From Mesocentrotus franciscanus (Eukaryota > Echinodermata > Echinoidea > Camarodonta > Strongylocentrotidae), in contig CP137668.1 of NCBI GenBank assembly GCA_037976565.1, positions 20,109,804 through 20,173,803 of the forward strand: a DNA stretch of 64,000 nt, given 5' to 3'. Under the pieces are notes generated by a model. The model made no database searches. It worked only from the letters and a program-made list of their open reading frames with translations, and had not been told where the DNA came from. Below, one piece after another: positions 58,267 through 64,000 of this stretch (its first letter is position 1; each line of letters begins with the position of its first letter). A program made the translations under genes and the position numbers.

Positions 58267-58482
58267 GTTTACAAGACGTGTGTGTGTGTGTGTTAGGTTT
58301 TTACAGACGTGTATCAATCAGATATGATTATTTACGTCTGGGGACCGACCTTGAACGTCACCATCCGAAAGACGTGACTCAGTTTCGAACCTGCGTCCTC
58401 GGCTGAATCAGTTTGTAACTTCCACTGTTAGCTGAATTACAGGCGCACGCCACAACGCCTAGTTGAAGACGTTTACAAGACG
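58267..58482 (-). mobile_element. SINE with 7SL-like head, copy 2, 12-bp target duplication
   Basis: GTTTACAAGACG occurs at 58267-58278 and 58471-58482. Between them the element, read on the - strand, has GGCGTTGTGGCGTGCGCCTG, TAATTCAGCTAA, B-box GGTTCGAAACT and a (CA)n tail next to the left duplication. The exact duplication shows retrotransposition with - orientation. Confidence 0.85.
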
Positions 58483-58569
58483 GGGCCCTGCATAATTATA
58501 TATACTTTTTCTTTGGAAATATCAAATTGAATGTCATATGCGACTTGACCAAACAAAAAACATGAGAGG

Positions 58570-58605
58570 GGGAGGAGAGAGAGAGAGAGAGAGAGGGGGA
58601 GAGAA
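58570..58605. repeat. (GA)n microsatellite
   Basis: GAGAGA run following GGGGGAGGAG. Confidence 0.9.
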
Positions 58606-58924
58606 ACTCGCTGAGAAGCGATTTGATAATATTCATAAAAAATTATGTCATCAAAGTTTTGATCAATTATCACAAACAATCTAATAACCAGCACGACACG
58701 TTTGGCTAATAAACAGATTTTTGATTCCAAGTATTGATTTTCGTCTATATGATGAATCCAAATACACGTCTTCAGTACGGTTTCCATGATTGAGTATTCC
58801 TAATCGAAATTACTTAATATATCAAGAGAAAACTATGATAAAAATGATAGAGAAATGAAGTTGCAGCTAAACCTAGAATTTTTTTTCGACAAGAAGAACA
58901 TAGGGATAAAGTGATCTCTTATTA

Positions 58925-59130
58925 ATACCCCTTTCATAGTGGCCTGATTTTCATCGGATGCATCCGGACGCATCCGATGAAACAGCCACTATGAATGGTA
59001 CAGAGGAGAAAAAGCCGATAGAATAGCCGATGAAAGAAGAGAAATAGGCGATGAAATTCTCCTGCTCAAGAGCAGGAGAAATTCTGCTTCTATCGGTGTG
59101 ACTCCGATAGAAGGACTATGAAAGGGGTAT
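58925..59130. mobile_element. 206-bp MITE with nested hairpins
   Basis: Ends ATACCCCTTTCATAGT and ACTATGAAAGGGGTAT are perfect inverted repeats. Inside are three more palindromes: TCATCGGATGC/GCATCCGATGA, CTCCTGCTC/GAGCAGGAG and CTATCGG/CCGATAG. A TA or TAT target duplication is possible. Confidence 0.8.
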
Positions 59131-60077
59131 CAGAATATGGTAAGGATATCATAGAATTTAGTTTATTTTTAAAGACTTTGAACGACAGCACTGATTCTAC
59201 ATTATCAGTTGTTTTTAAGATTACAGAAATGTATAATGCGCATAAAATATCAAAGTACAGTAAATGTACGGTAATATCAATGAGACAAGCAAATTAAACA
59301 GAGCTCATAAAATCACCCTATGACAGCCCCATAGAAAACAACAAGAGTTTCACTTCATTTAAAATTACATACAAATAAAAAGACGAGATTATGTTGGTGA
59401 TGATTTGGATACTTTTGGCAAAGCCTGTAGAAACCTTAGTAAAACATGGCATTCAAACCTAAAAGATAATTCATCTTCTTCACTTCACCAAATCAAAAGA
59501 AAACTTGTATATCCTTATTATCACTTATAACATTAAGTTCAATAACATTTATTCATATATAATAATTTCATAAGCACAGAAGGCCCATGTTGTTATGACC
59601 TCGCATTTTTCACCCGATCCTCGATTCTATAAAACTCCAATTATTATTAGATCATTATTTACGGATGATAATTAAATGAAAACCGAGCATGAATAGAATT
59701 GATGTCAAATAGAGCCCACTTCCAATACTCTGGATAATCTTAATATATAAGGAAGGTGGCATAATTGAATAGGCAAGGGACCGGCCAAATTCGTTTTTAT
59801 TTCTGGGTACACAATGGACGGCCAACAATAGTACTTTTGTCCGTATTTGTCAGCTTAAGGCTGATGGGAATAATTCAAAGCTTTTGTACATACTGATGAA
59901 TAATAAAAAGAGGAACAAATTGGATTGCAGCTTTTTTCACGATAGCCAAGTCAAAATGTGTACTTTACTTTTCTTCTTGAAAGTCATAAACTAGTAATAA
60001 AATCATGAAATATAACCTATGGAAGAAGCACTGAAAGCCTTAGAGAAATTATTTTCGATATACTACTAGCTAAAGCT
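59131..60077. other. Intergenic, no gene recognised
   Basis: AT-rich DNA without recognisable repeat, RNA or coding feature. Confidence 0.5.
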
Positions 60078-60175
60078 AAATCTATAGGGTAATAATTTCG
60101 AAAGCTCTTTGGAAGCGCATAGGGACGTTATAATGTGACATGCGCCATACAAGAACTGAATATTATTATTATACG
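60078..60175 (+). mobile_element. 3' fragment of the tRNA-type SINE
   Basis: GGGTAATAAT, CTTTGGAAGCGCATAGGGAC and ACATGCGCCATACAA match 19773-19868 with substitutions, and it ends in ATTATTATTAT. Confidence 0.75.
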
Positions 60176-60599
60176 TATTTTAACTTGCTTGGATGAAGTC
60201 AGTGCCTCATTTGGTTATGACAGATCACTATAAATCAATTTAAAATTTTCCTGCGAAAAAAAAATCATCAACGATAACAAAAAAAAACTTAGCACTTCAT
60301 ACAGTGCTAGCCAACGTCAAGAGGTTTGAGATGGAATTTCAATGTAACTATGGTATTTATAATTTCATTAGATATCGGATTATTGATGTAATGCCATTGA
60401 CTGATTGATTGATTGATAGATCATATTCGCCAAGCTTCCAACATACAACAATATAAAAGAATAACTGATCAAAATTAAGTCAGCTTGAACAGGATAACCC
60501 ACGAAAGCTTGAGAGGTTATTTCCAGTGGGGTCCCCGACATACATGTACAAATTAATAAGTTAAAATCGTATTATTTACAAACAGATAAGAAAAAACTT

Positions 60600-60835
60600 A
60601 TCAAAGATAAAAATGATGATAATAACAACAATAACAACATTAAAATAATAATGATAGAAATGATAATAATTACAAGAAGAAGAAGATAAAGAAAAGGAAG
60701 AAGAAGAAGAAGAGGAAAAGGAAGAAGAAGAAGAAGAAGAGGAAAAGGAAGAAGAAAAAGAAAAAGAAGGAGAAGAAGAAAAAGAGGAGGAGGAAGAGGA
60801 AGAAGAGGAAAATAATGATGAATATGTTGAATTTC
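60600..60835. repeat. AAT/AAC tract followed by (GAA)n polypurine tract
   Basis: 60673-60832 is an almost pure purine strand of GAA/GGA units (about 160 bp). The Leu- and Ser-rich frames on the - strand are spurious. Confidence 0.95.
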
Positions 60836-63804
60836 TAAAAACGTACGAAAACATAAGTACATACAAAAATTAAAAAGTATGAACCTGGCAGAGAAAAGAA
60901 AAGTGTTCTGTATTCAGGCTATTTCAATCATAATTATAACATGTCATTCGCTTCTCTACTCTGACTCTCAAGTGATAGGTATTCCTTTAAATTCCTCTTA
61001 AAAATTAGCAAAGTTTTCTATTTCCTTTATATCATTAGGAGGGAATTCCAATGTTTTACTGGTCATTGACAGCACGGTAAGCAAGAAGTGGCATAGCATA
61101 TAGGTCCCATCATTGAGGGGGGCACTAGCATTATGGAGGGGGATCATCGGTCTTACTCGGTGAGTGAAGTGCTCATTTATAAGGCCACCGATTGGGGGGA
61201 TGCAGAAAGGTTTCCCATCATCTTTTTTGTATTCCTTCATCAACAATCAAGAAGCAAGATGTGATTTTGTATAAAACAAATTGATGCTAGCTTTATAAAA
61301 AAATGAATAATCATGATGATAGACTTGCCAATATGCTTCTAATGCGATTTTTCTCAAACTTCCACTGATATGTGTCATTCTTTTCTCAGACTATTCACAT
61401 CAAGTTAATATTACGGTAGAGGTTCCCTTGTTGAAGTAAGAGAATTTTTATCTCGACTTTAATTCTTGATACTACTGTATATCTCTAGAAACACATAAAG
61501 ATATCGTGAAACAGATTTTGTTACGATTTACTATTCATTTTGTACTGATTTTTAAAATTGTATTAATGTACTTGATCAGCTGTGGTAAAGGGTTAATTAT
61601 TGATGCAATTGAGAAACAACTTTCATTTCTATATTTCCAGCTGTTCCCGAAAACAAATTGATCCAATCACCGCCACTAACAACCAATTTACTATAGGGCC
61701 TAATAACCAAGCTAATAATTATCAACTTTATTCGGCGCCATTTTCAACAATTCATTTGAGCCTAAATGTGATTCATTCACTTGAAATACATGAATTGACA
61801 GTCTTAATTGATAACTGATATTAGAGTAAAGGTTATCAGCTATGGGGGGGGGGGACGACCCCTCCCATCCACACGCACACGCACACACAACTCTACCACC
61901 GTAATCATGACCATTTAAGTGAAAGAACAGCAATCCGTTGAGGCGAGTGAATTTAAAACGCTTGATAAAAATGGGTCATGTTTTCGGAAAGACCTTGAGA
62001 ATGCTACTAATGTGTAATTGTCTTTTACATTTTTCAATGTGATTATGACCGGGAAAACGGGTTAAACCTTGTTGCTCACTCACACAATATTTCTTTAAGT
62101 ACAAGCATGACGCACACAAAATTATTACCTTTTTCATGACTTGAATAACATGAAAACGTAGTTATTTTCTTATTCTATAGTTACCATCGTTCCCAACTGT
62201 GACATTGGAAAGGTGCTTGTGTGACTTACATGATTTTGCGAAGAATTGTAAACTAGAAGTCTTACTCTTCCTCTTTTTTTGATCATCTGTAACACATATG
62301 TTAAGAATTGTTGTAGTTTGTAAGCCCTAGAATCTTTACCTCTGAATTCTATACGGTTCCCCCGACAAAATCAGATAAATCAGATATTATCAGAAAGGAT
62401 TATTAATAAAAATGTAAAAGTAATTTAAAAAGTAAGATTTTGACGACAGCATACAGTAAGATATATTTTGACTGTTATCAGGGGATTTCAAACGTGCGTT
62501 CTATTATGGGAAAGATGATAATATCGCTCAATTTGTTCCCCATTAAAACTGATGGGCTATACAAATTTGCATTAACTTAATATCATAATACCAGGACAGG
62601 CGCCTTTTATACTTTGAAGTTTCTTCCATTGCTCTTATTCTGTGACACCTCTCCCTGTTCTTGTTATATCTTGTTGCCTGACTGTACTTAGAAATAGCCC
62701 TTTTTCTTGGGGGGAGGGGTGGGTGGGTGGAAATATGACACCTTTTTAGTTACCGTGCTATAGAAAACAAGGACACATTATCATGTTCTATTTCATTTTA
62801 GAAATCTGTGTCGATGACATAACAAGAATGATTCTTAAAGAATTTTAGGCGCCGGGAAGGAGGGAATAGAATGAAACCCGTCAATAGTGATAAATACAGA
62901 AAGAAAGAAAAATCACTATTTCTTTCACTACGGAGATTGCAAAGTCACTTTTTACTTTTGTAGTACACAAAATCGAATATATGATATGCAAAAGATAATA
63001 TCTGAATATCTGATTGATATTCACTGCTTTCACCTATTCAATTTGATTAAAGCACCTTCCACTTATCGTATCGTCAAATGATGAAACAGAAATTGCCCTT
63101 TTTCAGAGGATGCTTCGCTTGATCAAAGGTGGATCCTGGATTGCAAGAAAAAAGAAGGGGGAGGGGACTGCCAAGTTCCATGATCCTTTGGTAGCTTAAA
63201 AGAACCAAGCGAATTGATATTCCTATTCACACTGTGTGGATCTGCCTCTGAATATAGCTATTATTGACTCGAAATGTCTTTAGAAGAGGACACCTCGTTT
63301 ATCACATGAAGTAATTTGGAAGCAAGCAAACATCATACAGGTATCAAATGCTTCATTAATCATTATTATTATTTTATTTTTTAAATACTTAAATCCAAAC
63401 TTGTGCTCTGGTAATGGAAATGTATTTTGAAAGAAGCTGGCACAAGTAGATCTGAACTGGTTATTATGCATTACTCGTATGTTGGTACTTTGGACCCCCA
63501 ACAAAACTTAAGTAGGGAAAAAAAAATCACTAAAACCCCATGCTTTAGTCAGCTAGTGATCAACTTGCGATCAGGACAACTAGCTGGTTTGTTTTTACCT
63601 TGCTAATTTTCTCGGCAGTTATAATACCAAGCTCATATATCGTGTTTCTGGTATTGAACATCTTAGTTTAAGTATTATGCGAATCTGTAAAATAGTATTT
63701 TCACTCATTACCAGAAGTTATTATTGTCTTTAACCTTCATACTAACATACACGCAACTTACTATCACTGTGATTTATTATTTCATCCTTTATCATCCATT
63801 GCAG
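60836..63804. other. Upstream region or 5' intron of the last gene
   Basis: No exon recognised. Includes a G-run tract at 62709-62730 (GGGGGGAGGGGTGGGTGGG) capable of G-quadruplex folding and a poly-G at 61844-61853. Confidence 0.5.
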
Positions 63805-63827
63805 ATAGCCTACCAACAGCAACGACA

Positions 63828-64000
63828 ATGACCAGAGCAAATAAAGCTTGCATTTCCGCCGATTCGTCCTCCTCCTTGGTGTTGCTAGGGATCATCATTT
63901 CTTTCGTCTATGGTTTCACAGGAGCCTCCTCAGCTGGACCAACGACCTTAGAGTATCAGACAGGGACCGGTTTTCCATTTACCAATGGTCCGGTGATGAC
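63828..64000 (+). CDS. Start of a secreted or membrane protein, partial
   Basis: A probable acceptor (ATTGCAG) at 63798-63804 precedes the first ATG at 63828. The frame stays open to the window end, 57 codons: MTRANKACISADSSSS, then hydrophobic LVLLGIIISFVYGF and small residues TGASSAG, then a Thr/Gly/Pro-rich stretch. This fits a signal peptide, or a first membrane segment, with cleavage near the Ala/Ser cluster. Local GC content rises compared with upstream, consistent with an exon. The product is not recognised; the upstream 5' UTR exon was not found. Confidence 0.6.
   Translation, partial: MTRANKACISADSSSSLVLLGIIISFVYGFTGASSAGPTTLEYQTGTGFPFTNGPVM

Noticed and set aside
60572..60866. Leu-rich and Ser-rich frames of 96 codons on the - strand
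   Set aside because: Translation of the GAA/GGA polypurine tract; no gene signal.

Overview
This is animal nuclear DNA. It has widely spaced exons with GT-AG introns, AT-rich spacers, long microsatellites, short non-autonomous DNA transposons, SINEs and non-LTR retrotransposon remnants. Base composition, the two conserved genes and the repeat style suggest a marine invertebrate deuterostome, most likely a sea urchin or another echinoderm. That assignment is an inference; no species marker was read. Layout: (1) 309-18858, + strand, holds the last 20 exons of PIKFYVE, the class III phosphatidylinositol-3-phosphate 5-kinase. They join in one frame to 893 residues and end with the complete lipid-kinase domain; the FYVE, DEP and chaperonin-like parts must lie upstream of the window. 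The last exon has been copied in tandem three more times in the 3' UTR, and the tail of exon 14 is duplicated together with splice signals. (2) 19.3-29.6 kb is repeat-rich intergenic DNA: a tRNA-type SINE, two TTAA-flanked piggyBac-type elements, and a cytosine/guanine-run minisatellite present in opposite orientations. (3) 29659-38450, + strand, holds a complete five-exon Sp1/Sp4-type zinc-finger transcription factor of 852 residues, with Sp box, glutamine-rich activation region, Btd box and three C2H2 fingers. Its last introns carry a long foldback, a broken copy of the third-finger exon and a pair of X-box-like palindromes. The 3' UTR may run to a polyadenylation signal near 42521. (4) 42.5-54 kb is a retroelement and repeat graveyard: a ~1 kb GGGGCAC-type minisatellite, a hAT-type element with an exact 8-bp target duplication, one LINE with an unbroken 691-codon reverse transcriptase frame (- strand), a Tx1/L1-like LINE C-terminus, a 340-bp tandem duplication, and a decayed CR1-like LINE that has lost its catalytic segment. 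(5) 54-63.8 kb is mostly unique AT-rich sequence with a few short elements; one is a SINE with a 7SL/Alu-like head and a 12-bp target duplication. (6) At 63805 an exon begins that encodes a probable signal peptide and runs off the window. The two complete genes act separately: PIKfyve makes PI(3,5)P2 on endosomes, and the Sp factor binds GC boxes in the nucleus. Nothing suggests a gene cluster. No clearly new molecular system was found; the most unusual material is the set of gene-associated duplications and foldbacks listed in the findings.
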